Source of the DNA: JAYOEY01 sp038120295
Lineage (GTDB): Bacteria; Pseudomonadota; Alphaproteobacteria; MPNO01; UBA2964
Direction of reading: 5' to 3'
Length of the DNA stretch: 64,000 bases
Assembly: GCA_038120295.1 (NCBI GenBank)
Contig: JAYOLL010000022.1
Coordinates: 6,064-70,063, forward strand
A program made the translations under genes and the position numbers. This document shows, piece after piece, positions 23,928-32,906 of the stretch (the first letter of the stretch is position 1; each line of letters begins with the position of its first letter). The notes below the pieces were generated by a model that had not been told where the DNA came from, searched no databases, and saw only the letters and a program-made list of their open reading frames with translations.

Positions 23928-25379
23928 ATGACGGCAGACAATAACACCAACCCGCCCGTCCCGGAATCTCCTGGGGAATCGTCCTATGCAGAGGCAACGG
24001 ATTCGAACCAGATGTGGGGCGGCCGCTTCGCGAGCGGACCGGACGCCATCATGGAGGCGATCAACGTCTCCATCGGGTTCGACCGCCGCCTGTTCGAGCA
24101 GGATATCAGGGGCTCCATCGCGCATTGCGAGATGCTGGTCGCCCGGGAAATCATCGACGCGGAAGCTGGCGAAAAGATTATCGGCGGGCTGAACGCCATC
24201 CGGGAGGAAATCGCATCCGGTTCGTTCAATTTCCGCAGATCGCTGGAAGACATCCATCTCAACATAGAGGGCCGGCTGAGCGAACTGATCGGCGACGACG
24301 CCGGCCGGCTGCACACCGCACGGTCGCGCAACGACCAGGTGGCGACAGATTTCCGCCTGTGGGTGCGCGACGCTATCGACGACATGGATGCCGCACTTTG
24401 CGGCCTGCAGGCGGCGCTGATTGACCGCGCCGACGAACATGGAGCCACCGTGATGCCCGGCTTTACGCATCTGCAGGCCGCGCAGCCGGTCACCGTCGGA
24501 CACCACATGCTGGCTTATGTCGAGATGTTCGGGCGCGACCGGAGCCGGTTCGCGGATGCGCGGAGGCGGCTGAACGAGTCTCCTCTGGGATCGGCGGCGC
24601 TGGCCGGCACATCGTTCCCGATCGACCGGGAACGGACGGCGTCAGCGCTCGGGTTCGACCGGCCGACCGCCAATTCGCTGGATGCCGTATCCGATCGCGA
24701 TTTCGCACTGGAATTCATGTCGTCCTGCGCCATCGCGGCGACGCACCTGTCGCGGATGGGCGAAGAAATCGTCATCTGGTGTTCAGCTCAGTTCTCCTTC
24801 GCCTCGCTAACCGACGCCTTCACCACGGGCAGCTCGATCATGCCGCAGAAGCGCAACCCGGACGCCGCCGAGCTGGTGCGGGCCAAAACGGGGCGGATCG
24901 TCGGCGACCTGATGACGCTGCTGACCGTCATGAAAGGTCTGCCGCTCGCCTATTCCAAGGACATGCAGGAGGACAAGGAGCCGGTGTTCGACGCAGTCGA
25001 CGCCATGGCCCTCACAATCGCCGCAATGACCGGCATGGTCCGCGATATCGCGTTCGACGTAGACCGGCTGCGCGATGCGGCGGGCGACGGGCACACCACG
25101 GCGACGGATCTCGCCGACTGGCTGGTGCGGGTTCTCGGCCTGCCTTTCCGCCGGGCCCATCACGTGACCGGTACGCTGGTCGGGGTGGCGGACGAAAAGC
25201 GCTGCACGCTGGCGGAGCTCGAGCTTGCGGACATGCAGGCGGTCGAGGCGGGGATCACCGAGGACGTATATTCGGTCCTCGCCGTCGAGAAATCGGTCGC
25301 CAGCCGGACGAGCCAGGGCGGCACCGCGCCGGACAATGTGCGCGCCGCCGCCGCAGAAGCGAGACGGAGGTTCCTGTAA
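23928..25379 (+). CDS. argH: argininosuccinate lyase
   Basis: 483-residue enzyme splitting argininosuccinate into arginine and fumarate, the last step of arginine synthesis. The fumarase/aspartase-superfamily signature GSSIMPQKRNPDAAEL is present near residue 305. The usual ArgH opening is MWGGRFASGPDAIMEAINVS, and TARSRNDQVATDFRLW is the substrate-binding region. A 27-residue Pro/Ser/Glu-rich segment precedes the normal start (MTADNNTNPPVPESPGESSY onward). It is probably unstructured, though translation could begin later. The stop TAA shares its last base with the start of the small lipoprotein gene, giving the chain argH-lptM-lysA. Confidence 0.96.
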   Translation: MTADNNTNPPVPESPGESSYAEATDSNQMWGGRFASGPDAIMEAINVSIGFDRRLFEQDIRGSIAHCEMLVAREIIDAEAGEKIIGGLNAIREEIASGSFNFRRSLEDIHLNIEGRLSELIGDDAGRLHTARSRNDQVATDFRLWVRDAIDDMDAALCGLQAALIDRADEHGATVMPGFTHLQAAQPVTVGHHMLAYVEMFGRDRSRFADARRRLNESPLGSAALAGTSFPIDRERTASALGFDRPTANSLDAVSDRDFALEFMSSCAIAATHLSRMGEEIVIWCSAQFSFASLTDAFTTGSSIMPQKRNPDAAELVRAKTGRIVGDLMTLLTVMKGLPLAYSKDMQEDKEPVFDAVDAMALTIAAMTGMVRDIAFDVDRLRDAAGDGHTTATDLADWLVRVLGLPFRRAHHVTGTLVGVADEKRCTLAELELADMQAVEAGITEDVYSVLAVEKSVASRTSQGGTAPDNVRAAAAEARRRFL

Positions 25380-25510
25380 TGCGCCATCTGCTCATGACGA
25401 TCCTGGCCCTCGCCCTCCTGATGCCGATGACGGGATGCGGCAAGAAGGCCGATCCGGAGCCGCCGCCGGGATCGGAGAGCGATTTCCCGCGAAAGTATCC
25501 GCGCCGATGA
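25379..25510 (+). CDS. lptM: LptM/YifL-like small lipoprotein
   Basis: 43-residue lipoprotein with a short signal peptide and the lipobox MPMTGC, followed by GKKADPEPPPGSESDFPRKY. The T-G-C-G-K-K-x(G/D)-P-x-x-x-P layout is that of LptM (formerly YifL), which in E. coli assists oxidative maturation of the LPS translocon protein LptD. The ATG overlaps the argH stop (TAATG) and its own stop overlaps the lysA start (ATGA), so it is translationally locked between two amino acid biosynthesis genes. This placement before lysA is common in Proteobacteria. It is easily missed because of its size. Confidence 0.88.
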   Translation: MRHLLMTILALALLMPMTGCGKKADPEPPPGSESDFPRKYPRR

Positions 25511-26802
25511 ACCATTTCGACTATCGCGATGGAAACCTGTTTGCGGAGGATGTCGCCGTTGCCGATATCGCGGCCGCGATCGGAACGCCATTCTATTGCT
25601 ACTCGACAGCGACGCTGCGCCGGCATTACGAGGTGTTCGCGCGCGCGCTCGAACCGGTCGGTGCGCGCATCTGCTATGCGATCAAGGCCAATTCGAATAT
25701 CGCGGTGATCCGTACGCTGGCCGAACTGGGCGCCGGCGGCGACGTGGTCAGCATCGGCGAAATGCAACGGGCGCGCGCCGCCGGAATCGATGCCGGCGAC
25801 ATTGTCTTTTCCGGCGTCGGCAAGACCGCTTCGGAGATCGCCGGAGCGCTGGAAGAGGGCGTCGGACAGTTCAACATCGAATCCGAAAGCGAACTGTCGC
25901 TCATCGCCGAGATCGCGCAGGCGAAAGGTCTGGAGGCGCCCGTAGCGCTTCGCGTAAACCCGGATGTGGACGCGGAAACGCATGAAAAAATCTCCACCGG
26001 ACGCAAACAGGACAAGTTCGGCATCGATATCGACCGGGCGCCGGCGCTCTACGCAGCCGCTGCATCGATGGAGGGCGTTCGTCCCGTGGGCATCGCGGTT
26101 CATATCGGATCGCAGCTGACATCGCTCGACCCTTTCCGTGCAGCCTTCCTGAGAGTCGCCGACCTTGTCCGCGCGCTCAGGGCCGACGGCCTCGCCGTAA
26201 CGCGGCTCGATCTCGGCGGCGGGCTGGGCATTCCCTACATCGACGAGAACCCGCCCCATCCCGACGATTACGGGCGCATGATGAAGGAGACGGTGGGCGA
26301 CCTGAACGTGGAGATCACGGTGGAACCGGGACGCCTGCTGGTCGCGAATGCTGGGATCCTGGTAACCGGCATAATCCGGATCAAGCCGACCGAAACGAAG
26401 AAATTCGTCATCGTCGACGCGGCAATGAACGATTTTATCCGGCCGACGCTGTACGACGCGACGCACCGCGTCGTCCCGGTCCACGAGCCTGCCCCGGGCA
26501 CCAGCAACGAACCGGCGGAAATCGTGGGTCCGGTATGCGAAACCGGCGACATTCTGGCAAAGGGCGCAACGTTGCCGCCGTGCGACGAAGGCGACCTCCT
26601 GGCCATCGAGTCGACCGGCGCGTATGGCGCAGTGATGGCGTCGACCTACAATACCCGTCCCCTCGTGCCGGAGATTCTGGTTAACGGCGATCAATATTGC
26701 GTTATTCGCCCTCGAATGGACGTGGACGCGCTGATATCGCTTGACCGTATGCCCGATTGGCTGAAAGACTTTGCGGCGAAACATTCTTCCGCATCCGGCT
26801 AG
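25507..26802 (+). CDS. lysA: diaminopimelate decarboxylase
   Basis: 431-residue PLP enzyme converting meso-diaminopimelate to lysine. The PLP lysine is in CYAIKANSNIAVIRTL, the substrate region includes HIGSQ, the phosphate-binding glycines are in LDLGGGLGIPY, and the second-subunit active-site motif is CETGDILAKG. The ATG at 25507 overlaps the lptM stop, and the downstream reading YRDGNLFAEDV is the typical start of the family. The frame is open further upstream but only as a shadow of argH. The following DUF4175 gene is 65 bases away and probably in the same transcript. Confidence 0.96.
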   Translation: MNHFDYRDGNLFAEDVAVADIAAAIGTPFYCYSTATLRRHYEVFARALEPVGARICYAIKANSNIAVIRTLAELGAGGDVVSIGEMQRARAAGIDAGDIVFSGVGKTASEIAGALEEGVGQFNIESESELSLIAEIAQAKGLEAPVALRVNPDVDAETHEKISTGRKQDKFGIDIDRAPALYAAAASMEGVRPVGIAVHIGSQLTSLDPFRAAFLRVADLVRALRADGLAVTRLDLGGGLGIPYIDENPPHPDDYGRMMKETVGDLNVEITVEPGRLLVANAGILVTGIIRIKPTETKKFVIVDAAMNDFIRPTLYDATHRVVPVHEPAPGTSNEPAEIVGPVCETGDILAKGATLPPCDEGDLLAIESTGAYGAVMASTYNTRPLVPEILVNGDQYCVIRPRMDVDALISLDRMPDWLKDFAAKHSSASG

Positions 26803-26867
26803 AAGCCGGTGCCCGAAGGATGGCGTTAGACTGGCGTTTTTGCCCGGATAGAAAGGGCGACAAGGTC

Positions 26868-29390
26868 ATGAAAAACTTATTGCGGCGGCCGAGACGGCTT
26901 GCCCCGTCGCTTGCCGGAACGAAACTTTTTCTCGCGCGGCTGGTGCTTGCCTGGGAAGCGGCGTGGCCTGCGCTTTGGCCGGTCGTCGCCGTAATCGGTG
27001 TTTATCTTGCCCTCGCCCTGTTCGACGTCCTACCGGAATTTACCCCCTGGCTGCATGCCGCGATACTCGCGCTGGGCGCCGGTCTGGTCTGCTTCACAGC
27101 CTACCGGGCGATCCGGTGTCTGACATGGCCTGATCGCGAACAGGCAAGACGGCGGCTGGAAACGGCCAGCGGGCTGGACCACCGCCCCCTGCAGGCGATG
27201 GACGACACGCTCTCGCTTGGCCGCAACGATCCCGCGACGCGAGCGTTATGGGAAGCGCATCGCGCGCGGATGGCCGAGGAAGCGAAGCGGCTCCGGATCG
27301 GCGCCCCATCGCCCGAACTCGCCCGCCGCGATCCGTGGGCCTTGCGTTCGGCCCTGGCTCTTTCGCTTGTAATCGCCGTCGCCATCGGCTGGCAGGATCC
27401 CCTGTTGCGACTGGAACGGGCGTTGTCTCCCGCTCTGGGCGGCGACAAGGGCAAGCAGGCCATGGCGCTCGATCTCTGGATCACGCCGCCAGACTATACC
27501 GGTCTGCCGCCCATGTTTCCCCTGCGCGGCAAGGGGTCTGGGAACCCGCCCGCAACGGAGAAAGCAGTCCCGGTCGAGGCGGCTGATAACCAGACGGCAA
27601 AGGCCGAGCCCGCGCCGCCGACGCTGAAAATTCCGGTGGGGAGCGTTCTGATGGCCCAGGTGCAGGGGTCTGACGGCAAGACGTTCCAGCTCGAAAGCGG
27701 GGCCGCCCCGCATGACTTCGAGGCCGTCGACAAAACGTTCAGTCGAATCACACACAAAATTGTCGAAGGCGGACCTTTGCGGGTCACCTCGGCAGATCAG
27801 GAGCTCGCTGCCTGGACGGTCGAAATTATCCCGGACACGCCGCCGGTCATCGCGTTTCCGGAAAAGGCGAAACCGTCTGCGACTCCTACAGCAGCGCTGC
27901 AACTCTTCTACGAGGGCAGCGACGATTATGGCGTGATCGAAGCGCGCGCGGAAATCAAGCGCACCTATGAGCGCGGCGCCGTCGTCGGTAAGGCCGTCCA
28001 CACGATCGAACTCGCAATGCCTGCTCGCGGTGCGCGGACGTTCAGCGAGACCATGACGGTCGACCTTTCTCCGCACCGGTGGGCGGGCCAGCCCGTCATC
28101 CTGCAGCTTTTCGCCAGGGACGCCGCCGGCCAGGAAAGCGTCAGCGAACCGTTGAAGATGATCCTGCCGGAGCGTGAGTTCAATCATCCGGTGGCGCGCG
28201 CCATCATCGAGACGCGAAAGCGGCTCGCCGAGCAACCGGAAAACCGGCGCCGCGCCGTCAACCGGCTGGGCGAGATCGCGTCCGTGCCGGGCGCCTTCAA
28301 TCACGATTCGGTGGTTTATCTGGCTCTTGCCGCCGCCCGGTCACGCCTGTTCCACGATTCGACCGAAGACGCGATCGAACCGGTGCTGGCGTTGCTGTGG
28401 GACACGGCCTTGCGCCTCGAAGACGGTCGGCTTTCGGTCGCCGAGCGCGAGCTGCGCCGAATCCAGCAGGCCCTGATGAAAGCCCTGGCGGAAGGCGCGT
28501 CGGACGCCGAGCTGGAGAAACTGATGCGCGAGCTTCGTCAGGCGATCGCGCGTTACATGCAGGCGCTGGCGGAACAGATGCGGCGCAATCCGCAGAACCA
28601 GAACGTCGTCGATTTCGATCCCAACACGATGCGGATGATGCGCACGGAAGACCTCGCCCGCATGATGGAGCAGATTCGCGATCTCATGCGGTCCGGGGCT
28701 CGCCAGGCGGCGCGTGAGATGCTCGCGCGGCTGCAACAGATGTTGCAGAACATGCGCTCGATGCAGATGGTGCGGATGCGTAGCGGGCAGGGCCGCGGAC
28801 GCGCCGGCGGCCCGATGCGGCAGCTTCAGGACCTGATCCGTCGCCAACAGCAACTCCAGAACCGGACCTTCCGGGGCGGCCAGCCCGGGCAGCCTATGCC
28901 GGGCGCCGCCGATCAGCAGGCGCTGCGTCAGATGCTGCAACAGCTGCGCGGCATGATGCCGGGGCCGGGCCAGGGACAGCAGCAGGGTAATGGACCTTCG
29001 CAGATGCTCGACCGTGCCGACCAGGAAATGCAACGGGCGTTAAGAGCGCTCGAAGGAGGGCAGCGGATGGATGCCGTCGGCGCTCAGGGCCGCGCTCTTG
29101 AGAGCCTGCGACGCGCCGGACGCGGCATGATGCGCCAGATGATGGAAAGGTTCGCCCGCGAATCGGGACAGCCCAACAATCAGCAGAACCGTCGCAATCA
29201 GCCCCGTCGCGACCCGTTAGGCCGGGAGGTCATGGGCGAGGATGTCGATACGCATGACGTGACGATTCCCGACGCCAGCGCCATCCAGCGCGCGCGCCAC
29301 ATTCTCGACGAGCTGCGCCGCCGGTCCGGACAGTCGAACCGTCCGCGCCTTGAGCTGGATTACATCAATCGCCTGCTGCAGCGTTTCTGA
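26868..29390 (+). CDS. TIGR02302/DUF4175 family membrane-anchored protein
   Basis: 840-residue protein of the alphaproteobacterial DUF4175 (TIGR02302) family, function unknown. The N-terminal third contains two or three hydrophobic segments (about 35-80 and 155-175). The central region looks like a periplasmic beta-domain (DTPPVIAFPEKAK and QLFYEGSDDYGVIEARAEIK). The C-terminal 300 residues are helical and extremely rich in Met, Arg, Gln and Gly (for example MLQNMRSMQMVRMRSGQGRG), ending in ARHILDELRRRSGQ and a final LLQRF. The ATG at 26868 is favoured over upstream starts because family members begin with a short basic stretch before the first TM helix. It follows lysA, a conserved neighbourhood, and converges on cpdR with a 15-base gap. 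Confidence 0.85.
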   Translation: MKNLLRRPRRLAPSLAGTKLFLARLVLAWEAAWPALWPVVAVIGVYLALALFDVLPEFTPWLHAAILALGAGLVCFTAYRAIRCLTWPDREQARRRLETASGLDHRPLQAMDDTLSLGRNDPATRALWEAHRARMAEEAKRLRIGAPSPELARRDPWALRSALALSLVIAVAIGWQDPLLRLERALSPALGGDKGKQAMALDLWITPPDYTGLPPMFPLRGKGSGNPPATEKAVPVEAADNQTAKAEPAPPTLKIPVGSVLMAQVQGSDGKTFQLESGAAPHDFEAVDKTFSRITHKIVEGGPLRVTSADQELAAWTVEIIPDTPPVIAFPEKAKPSATPTAALQLFYEGSDDYGVIEARAEIKRTYERGAVVGKAVHTIELAMPARGARTFSETMTVDLSPHRWAGQPVILQLFARDAAGQESVSEPLKMILPEREFNHPVARAIIETRKRLAEQPENRRRAVNRLGEIASVPGAFNHDSVVYLALAAARSRLFHDSTEDAIEPVLALLWDTALRLEDGRLSVAERELRRIQQALMKALAEGASDAELEKLMRELRQAIARYMQALAEQMRRNPQNQNVVDFDPNTMRMMRTEDLARMMEQIRDLMRSGARQAAREMLARLQQMLQNMRSMQMVRMRSGQGRGRAGGPMRQLQDLIRRQQQLQNRTFRGGQPGQPMPGAADQQALRQMLQQLRGMMPGPGQGQQQGNGPSQMLDRADQEMQRALRALEGGQRMDAVGAQGRALESLRRAGRGMMRQMMERFARESGQPNNQQNRRNQPRRDPLGREVMGEDVDTHDVTIPDASAIQRARHILDELRRRSGQSNRPRLELDYINRLLQRF

Positions 29391-29405
29391 CCGGGGCAAC
29401 GCTCC

Positions 29406-29789
29406 TCAATGGAGCGTGGAATCGTTCCCGGACGGTGCGAGGACACGCCGCACCGTTTCTCGGATCTGATCGAGCGTAAAGGGTTTCGAAATGACCTCAT
29501 GCACGAGCGCATCCATGTTGTGCGCTCGCTGGCGCTCGGCGGAGTAGCCGGTCATGAGCAGAACGGGCAGATCCGGAAAATCTTTCGACGCTTTTAGCGC
29601 CAGCGCGATTCCATCGACCTGCGGCATGACGATATCGGCCAGCATCATGTCGAAGATACGGTTTTCCAGCGCGGTCAGCGCCTGTTGCCCGTCACTGACC
29701 GCCATAACTTCGTGGCCGTCCTGACGCAGGGCGCGGCTGACGAATTCGCGGACAGCCTTGTCATCTTCCGCGAGCAGGATATTGGCCAA
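29406..29789 (-). CDS. cpdR: CpdR-type single-domain response regulator
   Basis: 127-residue receiver-only protein. Acidic pocket E8-D9-D10, phosphoacceptor Asp52 in LADIVMPQVDGIALALK, LLMTGYSAERQRAHN and Lys102 in SKPFTLDQI are present, closely matching Caulobacter CpdR. In its unphosphorylated form CpdR primes the ClpXP protease for degradation of cell-cycle regulators; phosphorylation comes through CckA-ChpT. The start is a TTG at 29789 with GGGGAG 6 bases before it. A longer frame runs upstream, but only as a shadow of hpt. It lies 67 bases downstream of hpt on the same strand. It is strong evidence for an alphaproteobacterial host with the CtrA network. Confidence 0.9.
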   Translation of the reverse strand: MANILLAEDDKAVREFVSRALRQDGHEVMAVSDGQQALTALENRIFDMMLADIVMPQVDGIALALKASKDFPDLPVLLMTGYSAERQRAHNMDALVHEVISKPFTLDQIRETVRRVLAPSGNDSTLH

Positions 29790-29856
29790 CGCAGACTCCC
29801 CTTCAAAATTACCGGGCGGTAGGCGACGATGATGCCAAAAAATTATTGAGAATTGG

Positions 29857-30408
29857 TTACCCTTCGCCCTGCGTGACCCGGCCGATATAGGGCAGGCCGC
29901 GGTATCGGTGCGCCAGGTCGAGCCCATACCCGACGACAAACTCAGGCGGGATGGAGAAGCCGACGAAATCCGCTTCGACCGGCACTTTTCGCCGGTCCGG
30001 CTTGTCGAGCAGCATGCAGGTTCTGACACTGGCCGCGCCGCGTTCCAGCATCGTTTTCCGCGCAAAAGCGAGCGTCCGGCCGGATTCCAGAATATCGTCA
30101 ACGATGAGCAGATTCTGGCCGGTTACATCGTCCGACAGGTCGTGCGTCAGTGCGACCCGGCCCGTGCTTTCGGTGCCTTCGTAATAGCTGGAAAGCGTGA
30201 TGAAATCGACCCGGGCGGATGCGCCATTTCGTTCGAGAGCCCGGACCAGGTCGGCAGCGAATACGAAACTTCCCTTCAGGATGACGACCACGAGCAGGTC
30301 GCCATCGGTCTGCGCGACGATGTCCCGTGCCAGCGTTTCGACCCGTTCCTGTATCTCGTCAGCGCTAAAAAGGACGTCGATGCGTTCCTCGCCATTTTTC
30401 TGTATCAC
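29857..30408 (-). CDS. hpt: hypoxanthine phosphoribosyltransferase
   Basis: 183-residue purine salvage enzyme making IMP or GMP from hypoxanthine or guanine and PRPP. The PRPP-binding motif LLIVDDILESGRTL (101-113), the flexible-loop region LSSYYEGTESTG, and the N-terminal ILKGSFVFAADLVRAL strand-loop are all present. The start codon overlaps the stop of the zinc-ribbon protein gene (ATGA at 30405-30408). It is followed by cpdR. Length is normal for the family. Confidence 0.95.
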   Translation of the reverse strand: MIQKNGEERIDVLFSADEIQERVETLARDIVAQTDGDLLVVVILKGSFVFAADLVRALERNGASARVDFITLSSYYEGTESTGRVALTHDLSDDVTGQNLLIVDDILESGRTLAFARKTMLERGAASVRTCMLLDKPDRRKVPVEADFVGFSIPPEFVVGYGLDLAHRYRGLPYIGRVTQGEG

Positions 30409-31127
30409 GATTTCTCCCTGTTTGCGCCAGGGTTCTGCGGCCCGGCCTTTCGACGGTCGTCTTCAAACATGACCCGAACCTCCGACGCCCTGCGGGACGG
30501 GTTCTTTACCTCAGTCGAGAACGGAACACGTTCGCCATGCAGAAGCTTGGGAAGCGGTGGCGAAAATGTCCAGCGGTGGATCTCCCGACCGGAGACATCG
30601 AGCAGCAGCCCAAGCAGCTGCGGCACCGGCCTGGGTTTATCCGAGATGTTTACGATCACGCCGTCGATACGGAGAACGCGAACGCCGTCAGCGGTGGACA
30701 TCTTCAGCCGGACATTCTCAAGGGCGAGCCCGAAACTTTCCGGTTGCGCCCCAAGGCCGAAGAACTCATAGACCGGCGCCGTTTCGGGCACCCGGACAAT
30801 GATCCGGTCGCGCTGCCATATGGCGACGCCGGCAACGCCGACAAGAAACAGGATCAGCACGGTCCAGAGAATAACGGGCGCCCGGCTAGCGCGTTCGCCG
30901 GAAACCGCGGGCAGGTTTGTCCCCTTGGGCCGCGCCCGGCCCGCATAATCGATCGGCGGGGGCAACGGCTCGGACTGAACCGGAGCGGCGACAATCTCCT
31001 CAATCGGCGGCGGAGGCTCCTGCCAGCTGTGACGGCACCGCGTGCATCGGACAGTCCTTCCGGTCGGCCCGATAGCCACGGGATCGACCACATAGCGCGT
31101 CGAGCATTCCGGACAGGTAAGGATCAT
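30405..31127 (-). CDS. MJ0042 zinc-ribbon / DUF3426 membrane protein
   Basis: 240-residue protein with an N-terminal MJ0042-type zinc ribbon, C5-x2-C8 and C28-x2-C31 (LTCPECSTRY, VRCTRCRHSW). A Pro-rich linker follows, then a single TM helix (about 103-125, ILWTVLILFLVGVAGVAIW). The C-terminal DUF3426 domain has the characteristic LRIDGVIVNISDKPRPVP and GREIHRWTFSPP. Function is unknown; the family is widespread in alphaproteobacteria and is often found divergent from ftsE, as here. The start at 31127 is set by the zinc ribbon. Its 3' end overlaps hpt. Confidence 0.88.
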   Translation of the reverse strand: MILTCPECSTRYVVDPVAIGPTGRTVRCTRCRHSWQEPPPPIEEIVAAPVQSEPLPPPIDYAGRARPKGTNLPAVSGERASRAPVILWTVLILFLVGVAGVAIWQRDRIIVRVPETAPVYEFFGLGAQPESFGLALENVRLKMSTADGVRVLRIDGVIVNISDKPRPVPQLLGLLLDVSGREIHRWTFSPPLPKLLHGERVPFSTEVKNPSRRASEVRVMFEDDRRKAGPQNPGANREKS

Positions 31128-31175
31128 AATCCCAGGACGAACCCGTATTTTCGAACAGATACCGACAAGACAGTT

Positions 31176-31189
31176 TTCGTGTATACGAA
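31176..31189. promoter_or_regulatory. TTCGT-N4-ACGAA inverted repeat between zinc-ribbon gene and ftsE
   Basis: Perfect 5-bp inverted repeat TTCGT GTAT ACGAA in the 168-base divergent region, 48 bases before the zinc-ribbon gene start and 106 bases before ftsE. Symmetry and position suggest an operator for one or both genes, but the protein is unknown and chance occurrence is possible. Confidence 0.3.
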
Positions 31190-31295
31190 GTCGTCCCGAT
31201 TCTGGCAAGTAACTCAAGGGGATGTCCGCGCGCGCTGGACGGGCGGTTTCGCGCTATGTCATTCTGCGTTCGCGCGCCGGGGAAAGGAAAAATCA

Positions 31296-32000
31296 TTGCC
31301 CGAAATCGACGAAATCATCCGGTTTCAGAACGTCGGCATGCGATACGGTCTTGGAAAGGAAATCCTCCATGACGTTTCCTTTCGCCTGCAGTCGGGGTCG
31401 TTTTACTTTTTGACCGGCGCCAGCGGCGCGGGCAAATCGACGCTGCTGCGCCTGATGTATCTTGCCCAGCGCCCGTCGCGCGGACTGGTAACGCTTTTCG
31501 GCCACGACGTCGCGACGACGCCCCGGCGCGTTCTGCCGGCGCTGAGGCGGCGCATCGGCGTCGTCTTTCAGGATTTTCGGCTGATCGACCATCTGACGGC
31601 TACGGAAAACGTCGCACTGCCACTTCGGATCGCCGGCGCCAGCGAGGCGCAAATCAACGAGCACGTACCGCAGCTCCTCAGATGGGTAGGGCTCGCGGAT
31701 CAGCTGGACGCACGCCCCACGACTCTGTCGGGCGGCCAAAAACAGCGCGTCGCCATTGCACGGGCCGTCATCGCACGCCCGCACCTCCTGCTCGCGGACG
31801 AGCCAACCGGCAATGTGGACGACAGCATCGCGATGCGGCTGATGCATCTGCTGGAAGAGCTGCATCGGATTGGAACGACCGTCGTCGTCGCAACCCATAA
31901 CCAGCAGCTGGTATCGCGGTTTTCTCATCCCCAGTTTCATCTGGCCAACGGCGAATTGACCCATATCACGGCCCCTCAAAAGTCCGGGACTGTCAGATGA
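31296..32000 (+). CDS. ftsE: cell division ATP-binding protein FtsE
   Basis: 234-residue ABC ATPase. Walker A is GASGAGKST (41-49), the Q-loop is VVFQDFRLIDHLTATENVAL, the signature LSGGQKQRVAIARAV, Walker B LLLADEPTGNVDD, and the H-loop ATHN. With FtsX it forms the divisome complex that activates peptidoglycan hydrolases through EnvC or other periplasmic partners. The frame is open far upstream; I place the start at the TTG at 31296, which has AAGGA at suitable distance and precedes the family start (EIIRFQNVGMRYG). The last bases overlap ftsX (ATGA). Confidence 0.93.
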   Translation: MPEIDEIIRFQNVGMRYGLGKEILHDVSFRLQSGSFYFLTGASGAGKSTLLRLMYLAQRPSRGLVTLFGHDVATTPRRVLPALRRRIGVVFQDFRLIDHLTATENVALPLRIAGASEAQINEHVPQLLRWVGLADQLDARPTTLSGGQKQRVAIARAVIARPHLLLADEPTGNVDDSIAMRLMHLLEELHRIGTTVVVATHNQQLVSRFSHPQFHLANGELTHITAPQKSGTVR

Positions 32001-32893
32001 TGTTCGGCCAGTCGCCAATCATGCCGCTGTCACGCGACGCTTCGAGCCGGTTCCTGCCGTGGCTGATCGCCTTCATGGTATGGCTGGCGACGCTTGCGCT
32101 TGCCGCCGTGATGGCCCTGTCATCGATGAGTGACGACTGGCGCCGCGGTCTTTCGGGAACCCTGACAGTGCAGATCGTCCCCGGACCGGACGAAACGCAA
32201 GCGGTCGCCAGCAAGCGAATTGCGACGGTACTGCGGATTCTCAGGCAGAACCCCGCTATCCTTTCCGCCGATCCGCTTCCCAGAGACCGTGTCGAAAAAC
32301 TGCTCGAGCCCTGGCTGGGTGGAATCGCCGAAGCAGGCGCGCTTGACCTGCCGCTGCCGGTCCTGATCGACGTCCGGCTAAGACCGGACGCGCCGATCGA
32401 CACTCAGGCTCTGGGCGCGACGCTTGCATCCGCAGTACCCGGCGCATTGCTGGACGATCATGGACTCTGGCTCGAAAGGCTGATCGAACTGGCCCGGGCC
32501 ATCGAAATCGTGGCCATCGCGGTGCTGGTTTTTATCGCCATCGCCGCAACCGCGACCGTCGTGTTCGCAACACGGGCCGGGCTCGCCATCCACCACGATG
32601 TTATCGAGCTTCTCCACCTGATGGGCGCGCGGGCAGGCTACATCGCCGCCCACTTCCAGCGGCAGACGCTCTGGCTTTCCCTGAAAGGCGGGATCACGGG
32701 CCTGTTGCTCGCCGCCGGGACACTGGCGGCTCTGGGTTTTTTCATGTCCCGTATCGAAGCGGGAATGCTGCCGCCGCTCGATCTCACCCCCTGGCAATGG
32801 GGAGCGCTCACCGCCGTCGTGCTGTGCACCACGGGGATCAGCGTCCTGACGGCGCGTGCGACCGTCATCAAGGCAATCGGACGTTTGCCGTGA
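31997..32893 (+). CDS. ftsX: cell division protein FtsX
   Basis: 298-residue four-helix membrane partner of FtsE. TM1 lies near residues 22-44 (LPWLIAFMVWLATLALAAVM). A periplasmic loop of about 120 residues follows (TVQIVPGPDE to LDLPLPVLIDVRL), then TM2-TM4 in the C-terminal half (VAIAVLVFIAIAATATVVF and others) ending with ATVIKAIGRLP. It is predicted to transmit FtsE ATP hydrolysis across the membrane to cell-wall hydrolases. Start ATGATG at 31997 overlaps the ftsE stop. It is followed by ydcF-like and plsC genes in a compact operon. Confidence 0.9.
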   Translation: MMFGQSPIMPLSRDASSRFLPWLIAFMVWLATLALAAVMALSSMSDDWRRGLSGTLTVQIVPGPDETQAVASKRIATVLRILRQNPAILSADPLPRDRVEKLLEPWLGGIAEAGALDLPLPVLIDVRLRPDAPIDTQALGATLASAVPGALLDDHGLWLERLIELARAIEIVAIAVLVFIAIAATATVVFATRAGLAIHHDVIELLHLMGARAGYIAAHFQRQTLWLSLKGGITGLLLAAGTLAALGFFMSRIEAGMLPPLDLTPWQWGALTAVVLCTTGISVLTARATVIKAIGRLP

Positions 32894-32906
32894 CGGACAG
32901 CGCTCC

